The notes beneath the pieces were generated by a model. It saw only the letters and a list, made by a program, of their open reading frames with translations. It was not told the DNA's origin and did no database searches. 35,326 nucleotides of DNA from an uncultured Nitrosospira sp. (lineage in GTDB: Bacteria > Nitrospirota > Nitrospiria > Nitrospirales > Nitrospiraceae): the NCBI GenBank assembly GCA_900696505.1, contig CAADGJ010000064.1, positions 1 to 35,326 of the forward strand, written 5' to 3'. Every line of letters begins with the position of its first letter. The stretch's first letter is position 1. Shown one piece after another: positions 25,058 to 33,790 of the stretch. Both the position numbers and the translations under genes were made by a program.

Positions 25058-27532
25058 TCACATCCAGTTGTTGATCAACAGGAATGCCGCCCAGTAACTC
25101 GGGTGCGTATGGCCGCGCTGCGAAAGAATCTTTTGCTGTGCCCGCTGCAAGGCCACAGCTTTTGAAATGGCGGGATCCTGCAACTGCCGGTAAAATTCCG
25201 ATACCAGTTCCGTCGTGGTTTCATCATCGGACGTCCACAGACTCGCCAGCGCTGTTCTCGCTCCCGTTTTGACGGCAACCCCGGTCAATCCGAGCGCCGC
25301 ACGATCATCCTCGGCAGCCGTTTCACACGAACTCAGCGTCAGCAGATCCAACGGCTGTTGCCGGTACTGCTGAAGTCCCACCAGCTGGGACAACCGGTCC
25401 ATCGTGATCTTGCCATCATGCGCCAGCACAAACGAATCTCTCGCCTCGGTTCCGACAACCGTATGAGATGCCACATGAACGATCCCCAGGCCCTGGTCCT
25501 TGATCTCCTCTTCCAAGGTCGGCGTAGAGAACTGTTTGTTCATGAGCAGCTTCCCGCCGTACATCGTTCTGATCGCCTGCACTTCGGTCTCCGCGTATCG
25601 CGGCGCGGACTGTCCCTCGACCGATTCAGTCAGCCCCACCGACAGCAAACTTCCCTTGCGGCGTTGAGCTCCATTCATATCGGTCAGCGCCAGACTCGGC
25701 GTGACTGCGACGGCGAGCGAATCGACGAGAAAATGCCGCCCATCGTGGAGCGCTCCCATGGGAATGGTCCTGAGCGATCCGTCGGCTACTACCACGAGCG
25801 TATGGACACCGGCGCCTTGCAAGTCCTGTTGAATGGGTGCAACGAGCCACCCGTGGAGCGTCTGCGCGGAAGACAGGTAATTCTGTGATTGCGAATCCTG
25901 GATCAGCCGCCTGAACGAACGAATTTCTTTCGTCAGCTTTTCTCCCGCCACAGGAACTCTGACTTGTTTGAGTCCGTTGGACGTTTCCAGGAGCAGTTCG
26001 AGCCGGTCCGGAAGGGCGATCGGATAGATCACCGCCGTGCCTGGCGCCAACGCCCCCGCGCCTCGATGACTCGCCACCGTCGCGACACAATCGTCCTGGA
26101 AATAATCCTGTAGCTCGGCCGCCCGCGACACCTCAATCGTTTCCTTGACCTTCACCAGCAACTGGTCATTTTGCTCGGGAGTCTTCGCCGCCGCCGCTCT
26201 CCGCAGCAAGACATCTTCATATTCGACGAACAATGGAGCCACGGATTCGTAGTACGAATGATGCCGTCCCTGATATCCGACGGAATATTCGTAGTGAATC
26301 GGCTTCAACAGCGTCACGGCACGCTGATACGCGGCCAGGGATTCATCTTCCTTGCCCTCCGCCCGCAACAATCTCGCCGTTTGCCACTGCCAGCGGTAGA
26401 GCGATTCCGGCGCATTCACCTTTTGAGCGGCGAACGTGGCTTTTCGCGTATACTCCAGCGCCTCGGGATTGCGATGCTCCTGCTCCCGCAATCCACCCAG
26501 ATAACCCCAGGCATACGATTGCCCGCGCGCATCGCCGATGCGTTCCGCCACTTCACCGGCCGCAGTAAAGGCTTCCGATGATTGGCGCAACAGACCGGAC
26601 GCAGAGCCGGTAGAAGCCACCGCTTCCGTCGCGCGCCCCTTCCCCGCATCTCTCTTCGCTGCCACACCGGATTTCCCCGTTGAGGCGGCAAACAACTCCT
26701 GATACCCAAGGCCAATGTTCAGCAAGCCAGCGGTCTTTGCCTGGCCGTCTCCAAGTGATCGGACATCCGACCAGGCTTGGTCAAGATGGCGGTGCGCTTC
26801 GCCCAATTGTTGATTCTGCAACAAGGCCATGGCGCCATTGATCTGTGCCGTGGCTGCCAGCGCCTGCTGTTTGGTTTCGGTGGCAAGGGCTCGGCTTTCC
26901 GCATAGACGTCGATCGCCTCAGCGAATTGCCGGCGAGCCGTCAGGGCATTACCCAGATCATTTAAAATTCCGGCAACCAGGACAGGTTTTTTCTCCTCCC
27001 GGGCCAGCGTCAGGGCTTTGGTCAAATGTTCGGTCGCAGGTTCGTCTTTTCCGAGGACATGAAAGGTGTTGCCGAGCTGAGCGAGAATCGTTGCGGTGAG
27101 ACCGCGTTCGCCGGCTTGCTCCGACAGTTTCAATGCCGCCTGCAACGTGCCCTGTGCACGGCGGATCTGCCCCTCCTGCTGAAGCGCATGCGCCACGTTG
27201 ATTAAGGCCTGACTTTGCTCTTTGATCTGTCCGGTTTCTTCGTACCCGCGCGCCGCATTCATCCAATGCGTAGCCGCCTGGGCAAACGCGCCTTGCTGAA
27301 ACTGTGTCGTCCCCTGTCGCATTTCTTGCGCCGGCGTGATCGACGACGTGCTAGAGCCGCCCAACAACTCCAGAGCCATCCCGCTAGCAGGCCAGGTGAA
27401 GCTGCTCAAGGCCAGCACTCCCAGGCTCAGTATCGTCAATGGCGACGACAGGGTGCGCGGGCCGGCCGAACCAGTAGCCCCATGGCTCCGCTTCATGCCG
27501 CGGCGAGTGACCATATTACGCATCGTAGGCAT
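25058..27532 (-). CDS. Exported TPR-CHAT caspase-like protease
   Basis: An 824-residue protein. A long basic N-terminus and the hydrophobic ILSLGVLALSSFTWPASGMA form a signal peptide. About ten TPR-type helical repeats fill residues 65-430 (for example AALKLSEQAGERGLTATILAQ). The CHAT domain occupies about 500-824, with His-690 in VHVASH and Cys-736 in TLSSCETA as the catalytic dyad; the residue after His is Thr instead of the usual Gly. CHAT proteases cut after specific residues in partner proteins. The ATG at 27532 has AAGGAGG, 18 bp after the exoprotein stop, so it is cotranscribed with the secretion pair. Its likely target is the exoprotein or its transporter, which is inference. Confidence 0.9.
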   Translation of the reverse strand: MPTMRNMVTRRGMKRSHGATGSAGPRTLSSPLTILSLGVLALSSFTWPASGMALELLGGSSTSSITPAQEMRQGTTQFQQGAFAQAATHWMNAARGYEETGQIKEQSQALINVAHALQQEGQIRRAQGTLQAALKLSEQAGERGLTATILAQLGNTFHVLGKDEPATEHLTKALTLAREEKKPVLVAGILNDLGNALTARRQFAEAIDVYAESRALATETKQQALAATAQINGAMALLQNQQLGEAHRHLDQAWSDVRSLGDGQAKTAGLLNIGLGYQELFAASTGKSGVAAKRDAGKGRATEAVASTGSASGLLRQSSEAFTAAGEVAERIGDARGQSYAWGYLGGLREQEHRNPEALEYTRKATFAAQKVNAPESLYRWQWQTARLLRAEGKEDESLAAYQRAVTLLKPIHYEYSVGYQGRHHSYYESVAPLFVEYEDVLLRRAAAAKTPEQNDQLLVKVKETIEVSRAAELQDYFQDDCVATVASHRGAGALAPGTAVIYPIALPDRLELLLETSNGLKQVRVPVAGEKLTKEIRSFRRLIQDSQSQNYLSSAQTLHGWLVAPIQQDLQGAGVHTLVVVADGSLRTIPMGALHDGRHFLVDSLAVAVTPSLALTDMNGAQRRKGSLLSVGLTESVEGQSAPRYAETEVQAIRTMYGGKLLMNKQFSTPTLEEEIKDQGLGIVHVASHTVVGTEARDSFVLAHDGKITMDRLSQLVGLQQYRQQPLDLLTLSSCETAAEDDRAALGLTGVAVKTGARTALASLWTSDDETTTELVSEFYRQLQDPAISKAVALQRAQQKILSQRGHTHPSYWAAFLLINNWM

Positions 27533-27550
27533 GACGTCCTCCTTGGGCAA

Positions 27551-28828
27551 CTAGCACCCCTGCCATGATTCCATAAGTTGTGCGATCGTCTGACCGTGAA
27601 TGTGGGCTGATGGTGCTGCCGGAGCGCCAGGCTCGAGATCGCCGGCGATCTCCTCCAGTACCACAGGCGCCGCCAGTGACCGGCCGGGCTGCGAGGGCGT
27701 GACGTCGCGTGAAGCTTGCACCAGGCTGCTGAAGGTGCCGTCTTTGCGTGCGGCGCACCGACTGGTCAATAAAGGAGCCGGCGGAGCCGGGGCTTCCTGT
27801 GGAAGCACCATGGCGGCACGATTCAAAAACGCGACAGGTTCGACAGGATTCGTCGGATTGACATTGGCCGCATTTGCGGTAGGGAGAGGCGGAAGGCCGC
27901 CAAGATTCACGCCCACCACTTGGATTTGGGTCACACGTTGCGTGAACGAATTCGTTGTCGTGTTGACCTGCGAACCAGTCGGCACGGTGACATTCGGGCT
28001 CACGTCGATCGAAGCTGGAATGACTCCACCACCACCCGCAGCGATCAGGGTTCCAGGTAACGCTTGGACCTGTCCGTTGCCAGACGCTCCGGAAAAAGGA
28101 TTTCCGACAGCCGGCTGCGCACTCATTTCTCCGCCCGAGCTCGTACTGCCGAGAATGACACGCTGCGCGCTGATTTTCGATCCGTTGATCTGAATGCCTC
28201 CCCCCATCAGGCCAAGCACAGCCCCGGTCTGGAGCACCGTCGAAGAAGATGAGAGGACGATCGAACCATAAGGCCCCTGACCTAGAAATCCGAATGCAGC
28301 CGGTGCACTGGAGGATAAGGTTGAATCCAGGCCCAGAAGGGCGGTGCTGGCAGTGAATCGCCCGCCATCGCTCAAACGTAGTTGCTGAGCGGTGCTGAAA
28401 TAAACAGATCCGGACACGTTCAAGTGGGCCGATGGGCCGAATATGATTCCGGAAGGATTCAGGAAGAACAGGTTCGCGTTGAGCGCTTGCACCGTGCCGT
28501 TGATGTTGGATGGTGATCCACCGATCACTCGGCTGATGACGTTCGACACGCCACCTGGGTTCACGAATGACGCCACATCTCCCGCCCCGACGGAGAACTG
28601 ATTGAAGCTATGAAAAAGATTGGGACCGCCTCCCGGTCTCGTCCCCCCGGTAATGTTGGTCGTATTGCCTGCCGTGCTCAGCGTGGTTCCAAGACCGCCC
28701 GGTCCGCCTGGAGTTGCGACGATGTTGGTGGCCTGTCCATAAGCGATCGACGCGGTAGAGCCCAAGAGCATCAGGAAGGCGAAATATCCACGAACCAACA
28801 GCGGCAATCCTGCGGGGCGACATAGCAT
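27551..28828 (-). CDS. Two-partner-secretion exoprotein, filamentous-haemagglutinin N-terminal domain, compact form
   Basis: A 425-residue secreted protein. Signal peptide (residues 1-31), then the TPS domain (about 33-285) with NxNL-like LNANLFFLNPSGIIFGP (NPSG at 124-127), the motif that the outer-membrane partner recognises. Beyond it only about 140 residues remain, Pro/Asn-rich, then a C-terminal box at 356-383 (Cys-358, TFSSLVQASRDVTPSQPG). This box resembles the conserved Cys-SSL/F-V-R-PP-type ending of cyanobacterial TPS proteins. Usual passengers exceed 1,000 residues, so the beta-helix is nearly missing. The last residue is Cys. The ATG at 28828 has GAGGAG. The partner transporter is upstream and the CHAT protease downstream. 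Confidence 0.9.
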   Translation of the reverse strand: MLCRPAGLPLLVRGYFAFLMLLGSTASIAYGQATNIVATPGGPGGLGTTLSTAGNTTNITGGTRPGGGPNLFHSFNQFSVGAGDVASFVNPGGVSNVISRVIGGSPSNINGTVQALNANLFFLNPSGIIFGPSAHLNVSGSVYFSTAQQLRLSDGGRFTASTALLGLDSTLSSSAPAAFGFLGQGPYGSIVLSSSSTVLQTGAVLGLMGGGIQINGSKISAQRVILGSTSSGGEMSAQPAVGNPFSGASGNGQVQALPGTLIAAGGGGVIPASIDVSPNVTVPTGSQVNTTTNSFTQRVTQIQVVGVNLGGLPPLPTANAANVNPTNPVEPVAFLNRAAMVLPQEAPAPPAPLLTSRCAARKDGTFSSLVQASRDVTPSQPGRSLAAPVVLEEIAGDLEPGAPAAPSAHIHGQTIAQLMESWQGC

Positions 28829-28845
28829 GGTCAATCTCCTCATGT

Positions 28846-28870
28846 GGTAAGAGAGGCCCCCTCTCTTACC
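28846..28870 (-). promoter_or_regulatory. Perfect 11-bp hairpin in the leader of the exoprotein gene
   Basis: GGTAAGAGAGG and CCTCTCTTACC form a perfect 11-bp inverted repeat around a three-base loop. On the minus strand it ends about three to eight bases ahead of the GAGGAG ribosome-binding site of the exoprotein gene. There is no following T-run, so it is not a standard terminator. It may stabilise the exoprotein mRNA against decay or control translation. Confidence 0.65.
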
Positions 28871-29104
28871 TTAAACGACACACAACTTCAACACGCACAC
28901 CCTATCCAGACCCACGAGTGCAAGGGCCAAGACCAGGCCGATCAGCCCTGGACATTCAGCCCTAACAAGGATGCATACGTGGCCTGCGGCACCGCGCACA
29001 AGCAAGGGCAAAAGGCCGTCAACAAGCAGCGGCCATTCACCCTCGAGGACAACATGCTGCATCAGCGAGACGGCAGCGACTCCATAGCATCCGTCCCTCT
29101 CTCG
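28871..29104. other. Gap between transporter and exoprotein genes with two opposed small open frames
   Basis: The 276-bp gap between the two genes is long for an operon. The minus strand has a 63-codon hydrophobic frame (29062-28871) with no ribosome-binding site, ending at the hairpin. The plus strand has a 93-codon frame (28844-29125, GTG start) whose middle has clearly higher third-position GC. Neither product resembles a known family. I do not call either a gene. Confidence 0.35.
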
Positions 29105-30913
29105 CTAAAATGCCTCTACGACTAATTGCAGATGGATGCCGTGATCCTGGAGGTTGTTGCGATCGGTATCGTATCGCTTCAACTGTTTTCCATAATAGAG
29201 TTCGAAATGACTCCCGCGCCAAAAATTCCAGATCACGCCAGCACCAAGACTGGCCAATGTTTTGGGGGGAGTACCGGGAGTCTGGGCAGTGGTTTGCCAG
29301 CCATGGCCGAAATCGAAAAACGGCGCCAGAAAGACGGAGTCCACACCCGCCTTTGTCGTATAGACCGGCACCCGCGCTTCAATCGATGCCATTGCGGCAT
29401 TGTCTCGAATCAGCGTGAACTCGCGATACCCGCGGACGCTATACCGTCCGCCGACGGCAATTTGTTCAAGCGGGAAGAGGTGATCGTTGGACAATTGCAC
29501 CACTCCGCGGCTCACTAACTGCGTCCGCCAAAACGGAAGTTGCCGGATCCACTGGGCTTCGCCCAACCAGGAAAAGAACCGCGCATCCGGCAGGTTCGGA
29601 TCAGCATTGGCGGTCGCCCCCATCGCTCCGATACCGACGGAAAACCGCGACAAAAGGGAAATCACCTGTTCGGCGGAACGTTGGGCATACTCCTGCCCGA
29701 AACGGAGCGCGGTCACACGGAATCTTCCGTTCGGCGCCCCGGTGATGAGCTCAAACGGATTGCTGCCCAACGTGCTCTCATTCCTGGCATGTTCGCCCGT
29801 GAGGGAAAACGCCAGCTCCTGGTCAGCCTTCCTGATCACGGGGTGCCTGACCGAGAGCCCGAAAATCTGAGCTTTGTTTTTGATATCCAATGAATCGAAC
29901 GGCGACTCCTCGACGCCGAAATCAAACCGGCGATACTGCAGTGCGACGGTCGTATCGCGAGGGCCTACCGGGATTTCATATTTAAAGTTGAGCATCGGGT
30001 TGACGCCGGCGGAGCGACCATATTGCAAACTCAGCGTATCGCCGAAACCCAACAGGTTCTGGTGAGCTAAGGTGATGAAGCCTTGTTCCGCACCGACGAC
30101 GGGAGATTGATAGTTGTTGAACTCCAACCAGGCCTTGAGCGGGTTGGCTTCCTTCACCTTCACATTGAGCGTATTTTCTCCAATCGTGGCACCGGGCAAG
30201 AGTTCCGCATTGATGCGTTCGATCCTCGGGTTGGCCTGCATGACGCGCAACCGTTCCTGGAGCGCTTCAACCTGGAGCGGAGGGCCGGCCGCCAGATTGA
30301 CGCGGCTCTGAAAATACGACGGCCGGAACCACTTGGTATCCTCGACGTTGACCTGCGTGATCTTTCCCTCGATGATCTGCATGGTCAGGGTGCCGTCGGC
30401 GACATCCTGCTCCGGGACCACCGCACCGGACGTCAAATAGCCATGGTTGACGTAGTAGTAGGTGAGCGCGAGACGCAACGATTCCAAGTCTTCCGCCGTC
30501 AACTCGCGATTCGTATATGGCGCGGTGATTTCCGAGAGTTGTTGCGCCGTAAAGGCGGTATTGCCGACCAGCCGGATATCCTTGACCATGATCTTGGGTC
30601 CCTTGGCAGCCTGATCGAGCGCACCAGGAGGCGTGGGTGTCGGGAAATCAAGCGCAGGGGGCTGTGCGGGCGGAGGCACGACGGGTAACTGGGGCGGTTT
30701 CGGAGGCAACGGCCCGAGCTGCGAGCCGGTTTGTGAGTGAGCGGGCACGACCAGCGCGCCAAGCAACAGCACAGCCGCCAGACCAGCAACGGTTCCACGC
30801 CATCTACGCAACACATCCCCGCGATTGGATGAACAGCCGGACGCATCCAAACGCGAGTCAGCCGCCCCGGATATTCCTGCTGCCGGCCCCACTGATTTCT
30901 TCACACAAGCCAT
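29105..30913 (-). CDS. Two-partner-secretion outer-membrane transporter (ShlB/FhaC/HecB family)
   Basis: A 602-residue Omp85-superfamily pore that exports the TPS exoprotein. The n-region is unusually long (about 38 residues), then the signal WRGTVAGLAAVLLLGALVVPAHS. A Pro-rich linker (66-98) precedes POTRA 1 (about 107-184, starting IMVKDIRLVGNTAF), POTRA 2 (185-257) and a 16-strand barrel. The barrel has the conserved VRGY motif in RYSVRGYREFTL and ends in the aromatic LQLVVEAF signature. The ATG at 30913 has GGGGAGG upstream; an internal GTG near residue 34 would shorten the n-region. First gene of the secretion-CHAT cluster. Its partner is the compact exoprotein next door. Confidence 0.93.
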   Translation of the reverse strand: MACVKKSVGPAAGISGAADSRLDASGCSSNRGDVLRRWRGTVAGLAAVLLLGALVVPAHSQTGSQLGPLPPKPPQLPVVPPPAQPPALDFPTPTPPGALDQAAKGPKIMVKDIRLVGNTAFTAQQLSEITAPYTNRELTAEDLESLRLALTYYYVNHGYLTSGAVVPEQDVADGTLTMQIIEGKITQVNVEDTKWFRPSYFQSRVNLAAGPPLQVEALQERLRVMQANPRIERINAELLPGATIGENTLNVKVKEANPLKAWLEFNNYQSPVVGAEQGFITLAHQNLLGFGDTLSLQYGRSAGVNPMLNFKYEIPVGPRDTTVALQYRRFDFGVEESPFDSLDIKNKAQIFGLSVRHPVIRKADQELAFSLTGEHARNESTLGSNPFELITGAPNGRFRVTALRFGQEYAQRSAEQVISLLSRFSVGIGAMGATANADPNLPDARFFSWLGEAQWIRQLPFWRTQLVSRGVVQLSNDHLFPLEQIAVGGRYSVRGYREFTLIRDNAAMASIEARVPVYTTKAGVDSVFLAPFFDFGHGWQTTAQTPGTPPKTLASLGAGVIWNFWRGSHFELYYGKQLKRYDTDRNNLQDHGIHLQLVVEAF

Positions 30914-31335
30914 CAAGGCCTCCCCTCTTTCTTGATGACGGGGCACGCAGATTCGTGAATCAGTGCCCGTAAAATCATCGGCTTTCGATATTTGTCCTGA
31001 ATCACACCGCTGCTGCGGTCTGCAACACGCACTCTTCAGAAACAACTCGCAGTCGCGCGACAATCGGCTATCGGCCGTGGCGATACGTAGGTGTTTGGAG
31101 AATCCGTCCTGCGAAGGAACTGCTTATAACATGTCTCGACGCAAATTACTCCTGGGGCCACAAAGTTTTTTGGCCGGGAGAAATGAATGGGTCAGGTTGG
31201 AACAGCGCAGGCGACAGGAGAGTCACGGTTTCTGAGATGGGACACATGATGGGAGATCAACGCGGAATCGGTCGTCGTATCGACATGGTCTATCCGGCCC
31301 GATGATGTACGTATATGCCGATGCAGCCCCGCCCG
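30914..31335. other. Non-coding upstream region of the secretion-CHAT cluster
   Basis: A gap of 422 bp with no supported gene on either strand. It must hold the promoter of the cluster and the end of the tryptophanase message. Visible elements are the leader stem-loop, a 10-bp palindrome GTCGCGCGAC at 31052-31061, and a TTATAA on the minus strand near 31122-31130 without a good -35. No sigma-54 element or clear terminator was found. Confidence 0.5.
30941..30968 (-). promoter_or_regulatory. Stem-loop in the leader of the transporter gene
   Basis: GGGCAC pairs with GTGCCC, and inside them GATTC with GAATC, giving a two-tier hairpin 28 bases long, about 28-55 bp ahead of the transporter ATG. 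It lacks a T-run. Its role is unknown. Confidence 0.4.
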
Positions 31336-32763
31336 CTACGACAAGGGCGCAGCGGCGAATCCCGCGCCGGGCCATAGCATCTCGGCAGGAGTCTCTTCCT
31401 CGAACCGGGCCGTAAAATGTCGAAGGCGAGGAGCCTCGTAAGTCATGACCAACCCTCCGATGGAGTGCCGGCGTTGGTAGAGATCCACCAACGCTTCCGC
31501 CACGAAGGACAGATGCCGGCTGGTATAGACTCGTCGGGGGATCGCCAATCGCACGAGTTCCAATGCCGGGTAGATCGTTTCCTCGGTCGCCGCATCCCGC
31601 TTGCCGAACATGACCGTTCCGATTTCGACGGTGCGAATGCCATAGTCCCGGTACAGCGCCACGGCAAGGGCTTGCGCCGGGAACTGGGATTGTTGCAGAT
31701 GCGGCAGAAATTCCTTCGCATTCACATAGACCGCATGGCCCCCGGTTGGCTTCACGATCGGGACGCCGCCTTCTTCCAGCAGAGCCCCCAGCGCCCGTAC
31801 CTGTCCGATGCGCTAGCGGAGATACTCCTCATCGAGCACTTCCTCGAGCCCCCTCGCCATCGCTTCCAGATCTCGCCCTGCCAGTCCGCCGTAGGTAGGA
31901 AATCCCTCGACGAGGATCAACATGTCGGTCACCGCCTGCGCCCATCGCTCATCATTGAGGGCCAGGAATCCACCGATGTTGACCAGGCCATCCTTTTTGG
32001 CAGACATGAGACAGCCGTCGCCCAGACGGAACAGTTCTCTGGCTACGTCACGAACTGGTCTATCCGCATACCCCGGTTCGCGCTCCCGGATAAAAAAACA
32101 ATTCTCTGCAAACCGGCAGGCATCGAAGAACAACGGGATGCCGTAACGATTCAGCACTTGCCTCGTCGCGCGGATATTAGCCATTGAGACCGGCTGGCCG
32201 CCGGCGCTGTTATTGGTAATGGTGATCATGACAAAGGGGATTCGCGAAGGCCCGACCCGCTTGATGGTCTCCTCGAGTCGAGCCACGTCCATATTGCCCT
32301 TAAACGGCAGTTCGCAATGCGGATCGTATGCCTCTTTGATGACCAGATCCTTCGCCTCCGCCTCCTGGTGCTCGACGTTGGCTCGGGTCGTATCAAAATG
32401 AATGTTGTTCGGCACGCACATGCCTGGTTTGAGAACCGTTGAAAACAACACATGTTCGGCCGCCCGCCCCTGATGCGTGGGAATGACGTAGCGGTACCCG
32501 AACAATCCGCGCACGACCGTTTCGAAGTGATGGTAGTTCTTGCTTCCCGCATACGACTCATCGCCGAGCATCATCCCGGCCCATTGGGAATCACTCATGG
32601 CCGATGTTCCGCTATCCGTCAGCAGATCGATGGCGACACTCTCGGCAGGGACATGGAAGAGGTTATACCCGGCCTCGCGAAGCAACCGGTCACGCTCCTC
32701 GCGGGTGGTGCGCTTGACGGGCTCGACGACTTTGATCCTAAACGGCTCGAATGGGAAGTTCAC
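31336..32763 (-). pseudogene. tnaA: Tryptophanase-family beta-eliminating lyase interrupted by one in-frame TAG
   Basis: PLP enzyme splitting tryptophan to indole, pyruvate and ammonia. The frame is open for 475 codons apart from TAG at codon 317 (31815-31813), where the family has Tyr or His in the pattern EYLx-(Y/H)-RIxQV. Both halves keep full similarity: IPTHQGR, FDTT with Asp-124, PLP Lys-257 in MSAKKDG, YGGLAGRD before the stop, and PTGGHAVYV, FPAQALA, RHFTARF after it. Asp-124, and Ile where tyrosine phenol-lyase has its substrate Arg, point to tryptophanase. GTG start with AGGAGG seven bases upstream. It overlaps the HTH gene by 26 bp. A recent nonsense mutation, readthrough or a sequencing error are the options. 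Confidence 0.85.
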
Positions 32764-33721
32764 GGATCGACCTCCTGAAGTAGGCCAACTGCTCGTGAAA
32801 CGGTCCGGATCCCTGGTAGTCGAATACGTATCGCGTCATGTCGAAGAGCGGCGCCGGATCGAGTTCTCGAATCATCTCCGGCTTCCACGAAATCTGCAGC
32901 CGATTGATCATCGTAATCGGCGTCGGCGTGCCAACCATCCCGAGCGGCACGCTCCCGTACGTCTGCGAAAAAATCAAAATTTCCCTGTCGAACATGGCCG
33001 TATTCATGTCTTCGGCCGCGCCGTATTTTCTGAAGTCTTCTTCCAGTCGCTGGAAAGCCGGCGAGTGAACCAGCGCCTCCCGGAAGGCATAAAACACTTT
33101 CACGCCCGCACGCCGCTGGTCATCCATCACCTGTATCACGTCGGCCACGGTGGCGTCGTGCTGCATCTGCTCCTGCGTGAGAATCAGCAGCCGCCGAATC
33201 CGGACGTGTCGCCGCGCCGCCGCCTGATTCGCTAGCAGATAGTTGGGATAGAGCGCTTCGCCTTTCTTCCAAATATTCCAGCGTTCCATCATGGCATCGA
33301 CAGACTGTTCCGCCGTCTCCATGAGACGCACCGCCTCGGCGTTCGCCGCCGCCCCTTCATACGTCAGGGTTTGCGCCTCCAACTGTTTCAATTCCCGCCC
33401 GATGGCTTCCACCTTCTTCGGCAGATACCGGGGCCGCTTCGGCACATGCAGCATGACATCTACCGCCGTGAGGGCCAGAGTCCAGTATTCTTTGGCCTGT
33501 TTGGGAGCCTTGTCTTTCTGCGCGATCAGCAGCAGTTCGACCGGATTTTTATCGAGCAGCTTGGCCATCTTGATGCACAGTTCCGGCTTGGGGATCTTCA
33601 GGCCGCGCCGCATCAAATTCGCCTCAGGCTGCGCGATCCCCAGCTTTTCAGCCAGTGCGTAATCACTGCTCAACTCATACCGGTCCTTGACCGCATCAAA
33701 GTACCTGGCAATTTCCATCAT
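32738..33721 (-). CDS. HTH protein with unknown sensor-like C-terminal half
   Basis: A 327-residue probable regulator. Residues 8-60 form a Cro/XRE-like helix-turn-helix (DYALAEKLGIAQPEANLMRRG) followed by a helix linker. The second half (about 160-310) has strands and helices in the order RRLLILTQEQM, RRAGVKVFYAF, NTAMFDREILIFSQ. This pattern resembles the ligand-sensing or PLD-like modules attached to some HTH proteins, though no catalytic HKD motif is present. The ATG at 33721 has GGGAG seven bases upstream. It sits 69 bp after the acyl-CoA dehydrogenase gene and overlaps the tryptophanase start, so it may control that operon. Confidence 0.75.
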   Translation of the reverse strand: MMEIARYFDAVKDRYELSSDYALAEKLGIAQPEANLMRRGLKIPKPELCIKMAKLLDKNPVELLLIAQKDKAPKQAKEYWTLALTAVDVMLHVPKRPRYLPKKVEAIGRELKQLEAQTLTYEGAAANAEAVRLMETAEQSVDAMMERWNIWKKGEALYPNYLLANQAAARRHVRIRRLLILTQEQMQHDATVADVIQVMDDQRRAGVKVFYAFREALVHSPAFQRLEEDFRKYGAAEDMNTAMFDREILIFSQTYGSVPLGMVGTPTPITMINRLQISWKPEMIRELDPAPLFDMTRYVFDYQGSGPFHEQLAYFRRSIRELPIRAV

Positions 33722-33790
33722 GTCGCTCCCGGCAACTCGTGATCTTCACTGACCCGGCGATCTACAGACACGCACTCAACCGCCGTCTCT

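Noticed and set aside
28871-29062. 63-codon hydrophobic minus-strand frame between transporter and exoprotein genes
   Set aside because: It has no ribosome-binding site, poor codon use compared with the opposite strand, and no known small-membrane-protein features.
31155-31178. Inverted repeat GGCCA...TGGCC as a terminator of the tryptophanase operon
   Set aside because: The stem is only 5 bp with a ten-base loop, and the T-rich stretch lies within the loop, not after the stem.
31336-32763. Tyrosine phenol-lyase instead of tryptophanase
   Set aside because: Asp-124 in FDTT and Ile in the VEIG segment follow tryptophanase; the phenol-lyase Thr and Arg are absent.
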